64,000 nucleotides of DNA from JAGIBJ01 sp032119795 (GCA_032119795.1 JAUMFO010000003.1:124001-188000), one strand, 5' to 3'; numbered from the stretch's first letter, positions 42,614 through 50,940 are shown. Program-made: numbers and translations. Notes: generated by a model not told the origin, from the letters alone.

Positions 42614-43723
42614 CTAGACGTCGAGGCGAAGCGGCATCACGAGATACGTGAAGGCCGAGTCGTCGGTGGCTTCGAGGACCATCGGACGGACCGGGTTGAT
42701 CAGCCGCAGGCGAACCGTGTCGGTGGAGACGTTCTCCAGACCGGCGCGGAGGTAGTCCGGGTTGAAGCCGATCTCGAGCTCCTCGCCATGCCACGGCGCC
42801 GGAATCGACTCCGAGGCCTCGCCGACGTCTTGCGTCTGCGCGGCGATGAGCAGCTCACCCTCGGTGAACTTCAGGCGCAGACGGGCGGACTTCTGGGCCA
42901 GCAGCGAGACGCGGCGCAGGGCCTGGGCGAGCTCGTCGGTGGAGATGATCACCTCGCTGGTGAAGTTCTCCTGCAGCAGCTGGCGGTAGTTCGGGAACTG
43001 GCCGTCGAGCAGGCGGGAGACGAGGGTCGTCCCTTCCCAGCGCACGATGATGCGGCTCTCGTGGCGGCGCAGCTCGATCTGGGCGTCGTCCGGCACGTTC
43101 GCTTTGGCGATCTCTCCGAGCGCGCGGTGCGGGACGGTGGCCTCGAGGCCCTCGCCACCGATCGCCGTGTCGAGCTTGGTCTCCTTGACGGCGAGGCGGT
43201 AGGCGTCGGTCGCGACCATCCGCAGCTCGCTGCCGGTCGCGCTCACGAGCACGCCCGTCAGGATCAGGCGGGTTGCGTCGCGGGCCGCGGCGCGCTCGAC
43301 CTTGGCGATCGTGTCGCGCAGCGCGCCAGCGGAGAGCTGGACCGGGTCTTCGCCTTCGAGCGGCGGCAGCGGCGGGACGTCGTCGTCGCGCAGCGCGCGG
43401 AGCTTGAAGGTGGCCGAGCCGGAGCTGACGGTCACGAAACCGGACTCCTCGCTCGTGAGCTCAACGGTCGGGGCCGGCAACGAGCGGGCGACGTCGAGGA
43501 GCAGCTTGCCAGGCAGCGCGATGGAGCCGGAGCCTCCGACGGTGGCAGGAAGCTCGGTGCGGATCGCGAGATCGGCATCGACGGCCTCGAGGGCGACGCT
43601 CCCGGATTGGGCGACGACGCGGACGCCGGCGATCGGCTGCATCGCGCTTCGCCCACTGGCGACACGGGACACAGCAGTGAGGCGCTCGACGAGGTCGGCG
43701 GTCGTACAACTGATCGAGATCAC
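42614..43723 (-). CDS. dnaN: DNA polymerase III sliding clamp (beta subunit)
   Basis: 369 residues from GTG 43723 (MISISCTTADLVERL), matching normal clamp length; an upstream ATG at 43798 would run through the DnaA boxes and is rejected. Three clamp folds are visible (GSIALPGKLLLDVAR, SGALRDTIAKVERAAARD, DELAQALRRVSLL) and the C-terminal YLVMPLRLDV. The ring holds Pol III and other enzymes on DNA. No Shine-Dalgarno sequence before the start. Confidence 0.96.
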   Translation of the reverse strand: MISISCTTADLVERLTAVSRVASGRSAMQPIAGVRVVAQSGSVALEAVDADLAIRTELPATVGGSGSIALPGKLLLDVARSLPAPTVELTSEESGFVTVSSGSATFKLRALRDDDVPPLPPLEGEDPVQLSAGALRDTIAKVERAAARDATRLILTGVLVSATGSELRMVATDAYRLAVKETKLDTAIGGEGLEATVPHRALGEIAKANVPDDAQIELRRHESRIIVRWEGTTLVSRLLDGQFPNYRQLLQENFTSEVIISTDELAQALRRVSLLAQKSARLRLKFTEGELLIAAQTQDVGEASESIPAPWHGEELEIGFNPDYLRAGLENVSTDTVRLRLINPVRPMVLEATDDSAFTYLVMPLRLDV

Positions 43724-43927
43724 GTGAGAGAAGTGGGGAGTCTTTGAAGTAGTAGGGCTGTGGAGCGTGTGGACAAGTCCCGAAAGACCAGGTTCCACCG
43801 GGACGGCTCAGCCGTGAGCGCTGTGGATGGCGCGCGGGCCCGAGTCTCGCATGGTCATCGGCGGGGCGCTACCTCGCCTGAGCTGTGGACAGATGCGCGA
43901 GGCTGCTGGATCCCGCAGCGAGCGGGT
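43724..43927. other. Probable oriC segment: DnaA-box-like 9-mers between dnaA and dnaN
   Basis: Four 9-mers of the TGTGGA type in one orientation: 43759-43767 (TGTGGAGCG), 43768-43776 (TGTGGACAA, a perfect TTGTCCACA box on the minus strand), 43822-43830 (TGTGGATGG) and 43884-43892 (TGTGGACAG). The first two are directly abutted. A slightly AT-richer stretch (43728-43757) lies on the dnaN side. Transcription diverges from the dnaA region in both directions, fitting an origin here or in the dnaA-rpmH gap. Confidence 0.7.
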
Positions 43928-45490
43928 TTACCGGAGTTTGGAGACGAGCCCGGAGACCTGCTCGTGGACGGTCGGATCGCGGTCGATCTGCTCGGTCACG
44001 CGAGTAACGGCGTGCATCACCGTGGTGTGGTCGCGGCGGTTGAATGCGCGGGCGATCGTCGGCAGCGACGCCTGCGTGTGGTGGCGCGCCAGATACATCG
44101 CAACCTGCCGGGGCCAGGAGATTGCGGCCGCGCGGGACGGGCCGATCAGCGTGTCGTGGTCGATCTCGAACTCCGCGCACACGAGGTCCTGCACGCGCCG
44201 GATCGTGGGCCGCTCGACGTGGCTCTTGTGCTTCTGCGGGTAGAGCCGGCGGACGACGTCATCGACGAGTGCCTGGTCGAGCACCCGGCCGGTGAGCGTG
44301 CGGTAGGCGATCGTGGAAAGGATCGCGCCCTCAAGCGTGCGGATGCCGTCGGTGACTTTGTCTGCCAGGTGGGAAAGCTGGGCGCGTTCTTGCGGGGCTT
44401 CGAGCTCCTCGGCGGCGCGACGAGCCACGTAGATTCGGCGCAGGGCGTCGTCCGGGCGCTCCAGATCGACGACGAGCCCCGAGGCGAACCGTGCGCGCAG
44501 GCGCTCGGAGAGGTCGCCGAGCTCAGCGGGCGGCTGGTCGCTGGTGAGGACGAGTTGGGCGCCGCTTCGCTCGAGGGCGTTGAAGGTGTGGAAGAACTCT
44601 TCCTCGGTCTTCTCTTTGCCGGCAAGGAACTGGATGTCGTCGACGAGGAGCACGTCGACGCCGCGCAGCGCGTCCTTGAAATCGCCGATGCGGCGGTTCT
44701 TGAGGGCGCCGAGGAAGTCGGTCACGAACCGCTCACTGGTGCAGAGGTGCACGTTCAGGTGCGGGGCGGTGGTCGCCACGTAGTTGGCGATCGCGTGCAG
44801 CAGGTGCGTCTTGCCGGTGCCGGGCGGGCCGCAGAGCAGCAGCGGGTTGAAGACGGTGGCGGGCAGCTCGGCGACCTGGAGGGCGGCGCCGTGCGCGAGG
44901 CGGTTGGAGTGGCCGATCACGAACGACTCAAAGGTCAGCGACGGGTCGATCGGGTCGCCGACATCGAGCGGCGGCAGGGGCTGGGGCTCGCCGGCGGTCA
45001 CGAGACCGGCCCGGCGGTCGGCTGGATTGGCGGTCACGTAGCCCGCGGCCGGGAGTCCACTGCCCGGCTGGCCTGGCATGCGGTCGTGGGCATGCCACGT
45101 CGGTGGGGCCTCGGCGAGCTGCTGCGGGCTGGCCTCGATCCACGCGATCGCGTGCGCGAGGCCAGCCTCGCTGGCGATCTCCGTCAGCAGCGGAGTGCAG
45201 CGGTCGCGCGCCCAGCGGACGAGATGTGGCTCGCCGGCCAGCAGCAAGGTGCCGTCGGTGCAGTCGACGGGATGAAGGGGGTGCAGCCAGAGTTCCAGCG
45301 TGGTTTCGTCGACGCGCCCGCGTAGGCGATCGAGGATCAGTCGCCAGGCGGCGGTCGGGTCGGTGGAGGGCTGGTGGGAGGGGTGTTCGAGCATGCAGTC
45401 GGCGGCACCCGTCTGGGCGGGCGCGGCGTAGGGCAGATAGCGCGGCGACCCGGGAGGAGGGTCGATCGCGGAGAGAGCAGAACCTAGCAT
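43928..45490 (-). CDS. dnaA: Chromosomal replication initiator DnaA
   Basis: Binds DnaA boxes at oriC and opens the origin. Domain I (about 45-120, WRLILDRLRGRVDETTLELWL), a Pro/Ala/Gly linker, AAA+ domain with Walker A GPPGTGKTH (221-229) and Walker B LLVDDIQFL, and the C-terminal DNA-binding domain with the DnaA signature RRDHTTVMHAVTRV. 520 residues from ATG 45490; ATG 45394 (MLEHPSHQP) is equally plausible and would start just before domain I. Neither has a clear ribosome binding site. Confidence 0.97.
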   Translation of the reverse strand: MLGSALSAIDPPPGSPRYLPYAAPAQTGAADCMLEHPSHQPSTDPTAAWRLILDRLRGRVDETTLELWLHPLHPVDCTDGTLLLAGEPHLVRWARDRCTPLLTEIASEAGLAHAIAWIEASPQQLAEAPPTWHAHDRMPGQPGSGLPAAGYVTANPADRRAGLVTAGEPQPLPPLDVGDPIDPSLTFESFVIGHSNRLAHGAALQVAELPATVFNPLLLCGPPGTGKTHLLHAIANYVATTAPHLNVHLCTSERFVTDFLGALKNRRIGDFKDALRGVDVLLVDDIQFLAGKEKTEEEFFHTFNALERSGAQLVLTSDQPPAELGDLSERLRARFASGLVVDLERPDDALRRIYVARRAAEELEAPQERAQLSHLADKVTDGIRTLEGAILSTIAYRTLTGRVLDQALVDDVVRRLYPQKHKSHVERPTIRRVQDLVCAEFEIDHDTLIGPSRAAAISWPRQVAMYLARHHTQASLPTIARAFNRRDHTTVMHAVTRVTEQIDRDPTVHEQVSGLVSKLR

Positions 45491-45643
45491 CGGCGCCTGG
45501 CTGAGAAGGCGCCTGCACAGGTGGCGATGCCGCTAGGCGCGTGTTTTTCTGCGCGAGATGCGCCTGGATGGGGAAGGGTTGTCCAGGCCAAATTTTCGGC
45601 CGGTGCGCCTGATAGGTGCTCCGTGCTCTACTCTGGTTGGCCC
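45491..45643. promoter_or_regulatory. Divergent dnaA/rpmH control region
   Basis: 153 bases. One DnaA-box-like TTGTCCAGG (45579-45587, 7 of 9) sits beside an AT-richer AAATTTTC. On the plus strand TACTCT (45629-45634) ends nine bases before the rpmH ATG, fitting a leaderless start. An inverted GGCGCC-type hairpin lies at 45494-45512. Confidence 0.5.
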
Positions 45644-45778
45644 ATGAAGCGCACCTACCAGCCAAAGAAGCGTAAGCGCGCACGTGCGCACGGATTCCGC
45701 AACCGTATGCAGAGCAAGGGCGGCCAGATGATTCTGAAGCGCCGCCGTGCCAAGGGCCGCAAGCGTCTGACCGTCTGA
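45644..45778 (+). CDS. rpmH: 50S ribosomal protein L34
   Basis: 44 residues, MKRTYQPKKRKRARAHGFRNRM..., the complete L34 signature with the final KGRKRLTV. It packs inside the large ribosomal subunit. First gene of the conserved rpmH-rnpA-yidD-yidC-khpB-rsmG run to the right of the origin. Confidence 0.98.
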   Translation: MKRTYQPKKRKRARAHGFRNRMQSKGGQMILKRRRAKGRKRLTV

Positions 45779-45854
45779 CGGGCCTCTCTGCTCCGCTCGC
45801 AGTTTGCGGCGGAGCCGTGCCCGTTCCTCCACTTCTGATTCTCTCGGCCTAGCC

Positions 45855-46316
45855 GTGGCGAGTAGCAGTGGAGCCCCCCGTCGCAAACGCGGCCGTCTGT
45901 CGCGCAGCGGGGACTTTGATCGTGTCTACCGTCAAGGCCGCTCCACGGGCGGCCGCGAGTTCGTCGTACACGTATTCCCGCGTGAGGCATCGCTCGACGC
46001 CCCTCGCGTCGGCCTGTCCGTCAGCAAGAAGGTCGGCGACGCCGTCACGCGGAACCGCATCAAGCGGGTGCTGCGCGAGTCCGTCTCCGCCCTCGAAGGC
46101 GATCTCGCCGCCGGCAGCGATCTCGTGATCACGGCCCGCGCGGACTCCGTAGCCCTCGACGAGCGCGAAGGGCAGGCTGGCGTGCAGCGCGAGCTGCGCT
46201 CCCTGCTCTCGCGGACGTCGGCCTGGGCCGGAAGCTCCGCACCGCCGCCGGCCGCTGAGCCATCGGCCGAGATTGCACCGGATGCCAAGTCTGAGGCCGG
46301 CGATGGCCAAGACTGA
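45855..46316 (+). CDS. rnpA: Ribonuclease P protein component
   Basis: Protein subunit that helps RNase P RNA bind pre-tRNA. From GTG 45855 the product has 153 residues; the core RLSRSGDFDRVYRQGRS...PRVGLSVSKKVGDAVTRNRIKRVLRES contains the RNR signature. The last 40 residues are Ala/Pro/Ser/Glu-rich, a tail not found in short homologues. The 3' end overlaps yidD by 14 bases. Confidence 0.95.
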   Translation: MASSSGAPRRKRGRLSRSGDFDRVYRQGRSTGGREFVVHVFPREASLDAPRVGLSVSKKVGDAVTRNRIKRVLRESVSALEGDLAAGSDLVITARADSVALDEREGQAGVQRELRSLLSRTSAWAGSSAPPPAAEPSAEIAPDAKSEAGDGQD

Positions 46317-46644
46317 TCACCCGCACGTCCACGCGCCCGCGCGCGATGCGTCGCTCACGTGGGGCAACCGCGACCGGTCGCTCGGCCGGCGAATCGCCCT
46401 CACGCCCGTCTTTACCTACCGCCGCATCCTCTCCCCGATGCTCGGCGCCAACTGCCGGTTTGAACCCAGCTGCTCGGCCTATGCGGTCCAAGCCGTTGAC
46501 CGGTTCGGCATACTCCGCGGTCTGGTGCTCGCTGCCTGGCGAGTCGCACGCTGCAATCCCTTCGGTGGGCAAGGCGTCGACCTCCCCGAGGACCAACGAA
46601 TCTTTCCCCTTTCCGCACGTCTCAAGCGAGCACCCCAAGCATGA
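46303..46644 (+). CDS. yidD: Membrane protein insertion efficiency factor YidD
   Basis: 113 residues with the family core YRRILSPMLGANCRFEPSCSAYAVQAVDRFGILRGLVLAAWRVARCNPFGGQGVD, with its three conserved cysteines. It assists YidC at the inner face of the membrane. Start taken at 46303 (MAKTDHPHV); overlaps rnpA upstream and yidC downstream (ATGA), so tightly coupled. Confidence 0.95.
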   Translation: MAKTDHPHVHAPARDASLTWGNRDRSLGRRIALTPVFTYRRILSPMLGANCRFEPSCSAYAVQAVDRFGILRGLVLAAWRVARCNPFGGQGVDLPEDQRIFPLSARLKRAPQA

Positions 46645-47507
46645 CCGACGGTTCCGTAGTCGCCGCGAACATCCTGCAGCCACTGATCGACGTGTTCGAG
46701 GAGCTGCTCGTATTGCTCCACGGCATCACGGCCTCTTGGGGCCTGGCAATCATCGCGCTCACGCTCGTGATCCGAACGGTGCTCCTACCGCTCGCGGTGG
46801 TCCAGTACAAGTCGATGAAGGGCATGGCTGCCCTGGGCCCCAAGATCAAGGAGCTGCAGGCCAAATACCCGGACGACCCGCAAAAGCTCATGCAAGAGCA
46901 GCGGAAGATGATGTCGGAGTCCGGCGTGAACCCGGCTGCTGGCTGCTTGCCGCTCTTGCTGCAAGCCCCCGTGTTCATCGCGCTGTTCTACATGCTTCAG
47001 AAGGACCTGAAGACCGACATTTGCGGCATTCCGATCGACACGCCGGACATCAAGAGCATCACCTGCAGCACATGGCCGCCGCAGCCGGGATTCCCCGACG
47101 GTGCCGAGCAGTTCCTGTTCATTCCGGACCTCACCGCGAAGGGCACCGGCTGGGTTCTGGCCACGCTCCTGGTGCTCTACGTGGGCTCCCAGCTCCTGTC
47201 GACGCTCCTGATGCCGTCGACCGTCACGGGTCTGCAGCGCAACATCTTCTACGCGCTCCCGTTCCTGTTCGTGCCGTTCATCCTGAGCTTCCCGACGGGC
47301 CTGCTCGTCTACTGGATCACGACCAACCTCTACACCGTCGTGCAGCAGGTGGCCCTGCGCCGGATCTACGGCGCGCCGGGGGTCAGCACCGGCGACGATC
47401 CGCTGAGCATCGTGGAAGGCGCCATCGTTGAGGTGGCCGAGCTGCGGGGTAATGTCGGCCCGTCGGAGCGTCCGACGAAGCGCAAGCGCACGGGGAAGCG
47501 GCGATGA
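46641..47507 (+). CDS. yidC: Membrane protein insertase YidC
   Basis: 288 residues with five core membrane helices. The first (ITASWGLAIIALTLVIRTVLLP) carries the conserved arginine of the hydrophilic groove; then the cytoplasmic hairpin (MKGMAALGPKIKELQAKYPDDPQKLMQEQRKMM), GCLPLLLQAPVFIALFYML, and PSGLLVYW-type end (FPTGLLVYWITTN). The C-terminus is Lys/Arg-rich, which may bind ribosomes. No large periplasmic domain, as usual in Gram-positives. Confidence 0.96.
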   Translation: MTDGSVVAANILQPLIDVFEELLVLLHGITASWGLAIIALTLVIRTVLLPLAVVQYKSMKGMAALGPKIKELQAKYPDDPQKLMQEQRKMMSESGVNPAAGCLPLLLQAPVFIALFYMLQKDLKTDICGIPIDTPDIKSITCSTWPPQPGFPDGAEQFLFIPDLTAKGTGWVLATLLVLYVGSQLLSTLLMPSTVTGLQRNIFYALPFLFVPFILSFPTGLLVYWITTNLYTVVQQVALRRIYGAPGVSTGDDPLSIVEGAIVEVAELRGNVGPSERPTKRKRTGKRR

Positions 47508-48019
47508 ACGAGCAGCGAAGAACTGGACCCAGCAGCGAGCCGGCCGATCCCGCAGGGATCGAGGCCGTCCGTAGCCTGGTGGAGGGTGTCGCTCGGGCGC
47601 TCGGGATCGACGAGGATGTCGTCGCCGAGCAGCGCGAAGAGGAGCTCCACGTCTCCGTGCAGGGCAAGGACCTTGGGCTCCTGATCGGCCGCCACGGCCA
47701 GACGCTCGAAGCACTCCAGCACCTCGCCCAGCGCATCGCCCTCGATCACGAGGCGCATGTGCGCGTCATCGTCGACGCCGAGGGCTACCGCGAGCGTCGG
47801 CGCGAGGCGATCGAGGCGCAGGTCAACCGCCTGACGGCCCGCGCACTGCAGCGCAGCGAGGCGTGCCCGCTTGAGCCGATGACGAGCAGCGAGCGCCGTT
47901 ACGTCCACGAGATGGTTCGAGACATCGAAGGCGTGGAGTCCTACAGCGAAGGCCAGGAGCCCGATCGCCACGCGGTTATCGCTCCTGAGGGCACGGCGCC
48001 CCCCGGCGCCTCGCAGTGA
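47504..48019 (+). CDS. khpB: KH/R3H RNA-binding protein KhpB (Jag)
   Basis: 171 residues: KH domain with the loop GRHGQ (LGLLIGRHGQTLEALQHLAQ), then R3H domain (REAIEAQVNRLTARALQ..., MTSSERRYVHEMVRD). The N-terminal Jag domain is short (RSLVEGVARALGI). RNA chaperone linked to wall synthesis and division in Gram-positives. Overlaps yidC and rsmG by four bases each. Confidence 0.94.
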   Translation: MNEQRRTGPSSEPADPAGIEAVRSLVEGVARALGIDEDVVAEQREEELHVSVQGKDLGLLIGRHGQTLEALQHLAQRIALDHEAHVRVIVDAEGYRERRREAIEAQVNRLTARALQRSEACPLEPMTSSERRYVHEMVRDIEGVESYSEGQEPDRHAVIAPEGTAPPGASQ

Positions 48020-48729
48020 GTCGCGCCGAGGCGCGCCTGGCCGAACTGGCCGCGCGCTTCGAACTCAGCGACGAAGCCGTCGCCCACGGGCGGCGGCTCC
48101 TCGAACTCTGGGAGACCGACGAACTCGCGTCGACGCGCGTGACCGACGCCGCGGACGCCGTCGATCAGCACCTCGCTGACTCGTGGGTGGCGCTCGACCT
48201 GCCGGTGGTCCGCGCTGCGCGCCGCGCGGCGGACCTGGGTACCGGGGCCGGGATTCCAGCGCTCCCGCTGGTCGTCGCGCTGCCCGACCTTCGCATGGCG
48301 CTCGTCGAGTCCGTTGGGCGCCGGACCGTGTTCCTGGAACGCGCAATCGAAGAGTGCGAGCTCGGCGATCGAACGGAGATTGTCGCGGAGCGCGCCGAGG
48401 GCTGGCCCGAAGGTATCGGCGTGCATGACCTCATCACCAGCCGGGCGCTCGCGACCCTCGACGTGGTGCTGGAGTACTCCGCGCCACTACTCGAGATCGG
48501 CGGCGTGTCGGTCGCTTGGAAAGGCGCACTTTCCGATCAGGAGCGCGCTGGCGGCTACAAGGCTGCTGAAGCGCTCGGCATGGAGATCGTCGACGAGATC
48601 CGCGTTGAGCCGTTCCAAGGGGCCAAAGAGCGACGGCTCGTGGTGGCCCAAAAAGTCGCGGTGACGCCGGACCGCTTCCCTCGGCGTGCGGGGATGGCCA
48701 AGAAGAAGCCTTTGGGGTCTGAGCGGTAG
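48016..48729 (+). CDS. rsmG: 16S rRNA (guanine-N7)-methyltransferase RsmG
   Basis: 237 residues. Rossmann-fold methyltransferase with SAM motif ADLGTGAGIPALPLVV, then ALVESVGRRTVFLERAIEE and the late motif DLITSRALATLDVVLEY. Methylates G527 (E. coli numbering) of 16S rRNA. Start GTG 48016 overlaps khpB. The basic C-terminus (MAKKKPLGSER) is longer than usual. Last gene of the rpmH run; a giant inverted repeat begins 16 bases after its stop. Confidence 0.95.
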   Translation: MSRAEARLAELAARFELSDEAVAHGRRLLELWETDELASTRVTDAADAVDQHLADSWVALDLPVVRAARRAADLGTGAGIPALPLVVALPDLRMALVESVGRRTVFLERAIEECELGDRTEIVAERAEGWPEGIGVHDLITSRALATLDVVLEYSAPLLEIGGVSVAWKGALSDQERAGGYKAAEALGMEIVDEIRVEPFQGAKERRLVVAQKVAVTPDRFPRRAGMAKKKPLGSER

Positions 48730-48745
48730 GACCTTCCGCGGGCTG

Positions 48746-48841
48746 GTGGTCGAGGCGGGTGGAGCCTTCGGTCTCGCTCGTCGCTGGCGGCCAGCGGCCT
48801 TGCTCCTAACGCTCGCCTACGGCTCCACCCGCCTCGACCAC
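48746..48841. repeat. Perfect 21-bp inverted repeat after rsmG
   Basis: The 21 bases at 48746-48766 (GTGGTCGAGGCGGGTGGAGC plus C) are the exact reverse complement of 48821-48841; the 54-base centre contains a further GGCGGCCAGCGGCC hairpin. Far larger than a normal terminator. It may end the rsmG transcript, but its size and position near oriC and parS also fit a mobile palindrome or a protein-bound cruciform. Confidence 0.85.
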
Positions 48842-48932
48842 GCTGACGGGTTGGTCCTAGCGCTCAGGCCCTCTCCGGCGCGTCTTCGCGATCCCTGCGG
48901 TGCCTTGGGGGTCGGTCCGGCTCTCGCGGGCT

Positions 48933-48965
48933 GGGGTGGTTGGGGTTGGTTGGGGTTGGTTGGGG
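48933..48965 (+). repeat. Perfect G-quadruplex motif in a 10-base tandem repeat
   Basis: Four GGGG tracts at 48933-48936, 48942-48945, 48952-48955 and 48962-48965, separated by TGGTT, TTGGTT and TTGGTT, the latter two part of a 10-base repeat (TTGGTTGGGG). All G on the plus strand. It lies 50 bases before the first parS site. Confidence 0.8.
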
Positions 48966-49014
48966 TGCCGCGCGACTGGATGAGGCGCGGTTTTGGGCAG
49001 GGCTCCGATTGGGG

Positions 49015-49030
49015 TGTTTCACGTGAAACG
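49015..49030. promoter_or_regulatory. parS: parS site 1
   Basis: TGTTTCACGTGAAACG, 15 of 16 matches to the universal ParB-binding palindrome TGTTTCACGTGAAACA. It lies just past the stop of the minus-strand gene at 49033. Confidence 0.95.
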
Positions 49031-49032
49031 GG

Positions 49033-49479
49033 CTATTTGGGGGTCTGGTCGATGAGGGGTGGGACGGTGTAGCGAGTGAACTCGTTCAGGCGGCTGGTGC
49101 GGACGAGGTCCGCGAGGTCGCTGGCGGCGAGGGTCTCGTCGTGCCGGACGGGTGAGCCGGCGAACGTTGCGCGGAAGGTGAAGCCTTCTGGGAAGTGGTG
49201 GCCGAGGATCTCGATGGTGGCTGCGATGCGGTGGCTGGCCTCCGCACGCATCACGAGGGAGTCGGCGTCGCGCTCGGCCTCAATGGCCAGCGCCGGGCCG
49301 CCGGATTCGATGGGGAGTTCGACGACGGTGGGGTAGGCCTTCTCGATGCCGAACCAGCGCTTCTCCACCCGGCCCGGGACAAGGTGCAGTGGCCAGGCGT
49401 TGCGGTCGGCTGCGTCCTGGGCTGCCGCCTCAGCTCGCTGGGTCGTCAGCGACGGCAGCTCGAGGTCGAACATGAACAT
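49033..49479 (-). CDS. Unknown protein between parS sites
   Basis: 148 residues from ATG 49479 (MFMFDLELPSLTTQRAEAAA). It has a plausible alpha/beta composition: an N-terminal helix, WFGIEKAYPTVVELPI, ALAIEAERDADSLVMRAE, FPEGFTFRATFAG. No family recognised and no membrane helix. Codon use looks native (high third-position GC). Divergent from the ASCH gene, ending right at parS site 1; function may have nothing to do with partitioning. Confidence 0.65.
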   Translation of the reverse strand: MFMFDLELPSLTTQRAEAAAQDAADRNAWPLHLVPGRVEKRWFGIEKAYPTVVELPIESGGPALAIEAERDADSLVMRAEASHRIAATIEILGHHFPEGFTFRATFAGSPVRHDETLAASDLADLVRTSRLNEFTRYTVPPLIDQTPK

Positions 49480-49578
49480 CGTCACTGGGACGAGGCTAGT
49501 CGCCGCACCAGACCGCCGCCAGGAGCGATCGATCCTCCGGTCGCCATGCCCGCCGAGGACGGCTAGGTTTGGACGGCG

Positions 49579-50193
49579 ATGAGCATCGTCATTGATCTGA
49601 ACGGTCTGGGAATCAGCGAGTCCGACGGCCATCGGATCACCAACCAACTCCGCGCGATGTGGCTTGGTGCCGAGCCACCACACGCGCTCCGGCTCACGCC
49701 GCTGGAGCTCGCCGCGATGGAGAGGGACGTGGGACTCCGGGCCGCCTGCGACACCACCACCGGGGGTGTTTCACGTGAAACGCAACCACGTCAGCCAGAC
49801 GGGGATCGTCTGCTGCCCTTTGAGCTCGCGGACCCTGGGCCGCTACGCGATCAACTGGTGGGCGCGGTGCTCACCGGTGAGAAGACCGCGACGTCGTCGC
49901 TGCTCGCGCAGTACCACGACGAGCCGCTTCCTCGCGTCGGGGAACGCTTCCGGGTGATCGACTCAACTGGGACTGATGTCGCCGTGGTCGAGACGACGCA
50001 GGTGCGCATCACCCGACTCACTGGGGTGGAGGCTCAGGTGGCCATCGACGAGGGCGAGGGCTTCGCCGGCGCAGAACACTGGCGGAGGGCCCACGAGGAG
50101 TTCTGGACGCACGATCCTGAGATCTTCGCGCTGGGCATCGAGCTGAGCGACGAGACCCTGGTCGTCGTGGAGTGGTTCCGGCTCGTCTCGTAG
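49579..50193 (+). CDS. ASCH-domain protein with parS inside the gene
   Basis: 204 residues. The C-terminal two thirds (PFELADPGPLRDQLVGAVLTGEKTATSSLL, PRVGERFRVIDSTGTDVAVVETTQVRITRL) is an ASCH domain, a PUA-related RNA-binding or nucleoside-processing fold. The first 60 residues (MSIVIDLNGLGISESDG...) are a separate segment. Parent codons of GGVSRETQ at the junction are a parS site, so a ParB-bound element sits in the linker. The start follows a -10-like TAGGTT (49564-49569) by nine bases. Possibly a fusion of two former genes across parS. Confidence 0.75.
   Translation: MSIVIDLNGLGISESDGHRITNQLRAMWLGAEPPHALRLTPLELAAMERDVGLRAACDTTTGGVSRETQPRQPDGDRLLPFELADPGPLRDQLVGAVLTGEKTATSSLLAQYHDEPLPRVGERFRVIDSTGTDVAVVETTQVRITRLTGVEAQVAIDEGEGFAGAEHWRRAHEEFWTHDPEIFALGIELSDETLVVVEWFRLVS
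49767..49782. promoter_or_regulatory. parS: parS site 2, inside the ASCH gene
   Basis: TGTTTCACGTGAAACG, same match as site 1, lying in the coding region for the linker between the two segments of the ASCH protein. Confidence 0.95.
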
Positions 50194-50226
50194 CCAGCGG
50201 GCCGCCGCGCCGCCGCCGCGATGCGG

Positions 50227-50745
50227 CTACTGGAGATCGGAGGCGAGCAAGTCCATGAAGACGGCGTCTCGGAAGACTCCGGTCGGACCCCGCTCGGCCT
50301 GCCGCAAGATCCCCACGCGCTGGAAGCCGACGGCTAGGTAGCAGTGGACGGCGGCGGTGTTGTCTACCGCCGGATCGATGGTGAATCGGTGATGCCCGCG
50401 CGCGATGAAGTAGTCGATCGCGAGACGCAGCGCGCGGCGGCCGTAGCCGCGCCCGTGCCAGTCGACGCCGAGCATGATGTCGAAGGCGACCTCTGGGTAC
50501 ATCGGCTCGGTCTCCTCGTGGCACTCCAGGATGCCCGCGATCTGCCCCTCGATCTCGATGGTCCAGGCGCCGACGATCTCGTCCGTGATGCTGGCGAGGT
50601 CGTTGTCTCCCCACCACTCGGAGATGGACGGGTGGGCCAAGAGCACAAGGAGTGGGGCGGCGTCCGGGGGACGAGATGGGCGCAGGACGAGTCCGTCACC
50701 CATGCCGCTCGTGAGCGTTTGGAGCGGGTGAGCGGCGGGCGACAT
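50227..50745 (-). CDS. GNAT acetyltransferase, AAC(6')-like
   Basis: 172 residues from ATG 50745; ATG 50703 is an alternative. Contains HPSISEWWGDND near the front and GRGYGRRALRLAIDYFIARGHHRFTIDPAVDNTAAVHCYLAVGFQRVG, a layout like the aminoglycoside 6'-N-acetyltransferase/RimJ branch of the GNAT fold. Whether it modifies aminoglycosides or a native substrate cannot be decided from sequence. It sits between parS sites 2 and 3 on the minus strand. Confidence 0.8.
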   Translation of the reverse strand: MSPAAHPLQTLTSGMGDGLVLRPSRPPDAAPLLVLLAHPSISEWWGDNDLASITDEIVGAWTIEIEGQIAGILECHEETEPMYPEVAFDIMLGVDWHGRGYGRRALRLAIDYFIARGHHRFTIDPAVDNTAAVHCYLAVGFQRVGILRQAERGPTGVFRDAVFMDLLASDLQ

Positions 50746-50855
50746 TCGGTGGGTGGTGGACGGAGGGAGGGGAGTGCAGCGGCGTAAGGCGAGGACCCGG
50801 GCGGGGCGTACTCCCACGGAGGCCGATCTACCTGGGGTCTGCCTCGTGGCCCGAG

Positions 50856-50871
50856 CGTTTCACGTGAAACG
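50856..50871. promoter_or_regulatory. parS: parS site 3
   Basis: CGTTTCACGTGAAACG, a perfect 16-base palindrome matching parS at 14 of 16 positions, upstream of parA. Confidence 0.93.
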
Positions 50872-50940
50872 GGGTGGTTGGGTGCCACCTTGCACCGGCT
50901 CCGCCACGGCTTCCGCGCAGACTGCGGGGAATCCGTCACG

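Noticed and set aside
43724..43798. Longer DnaN start at 43798
   Set aside because: Would run through DnaA-box-like sequence and precede the family N-terminus by 25 residues.
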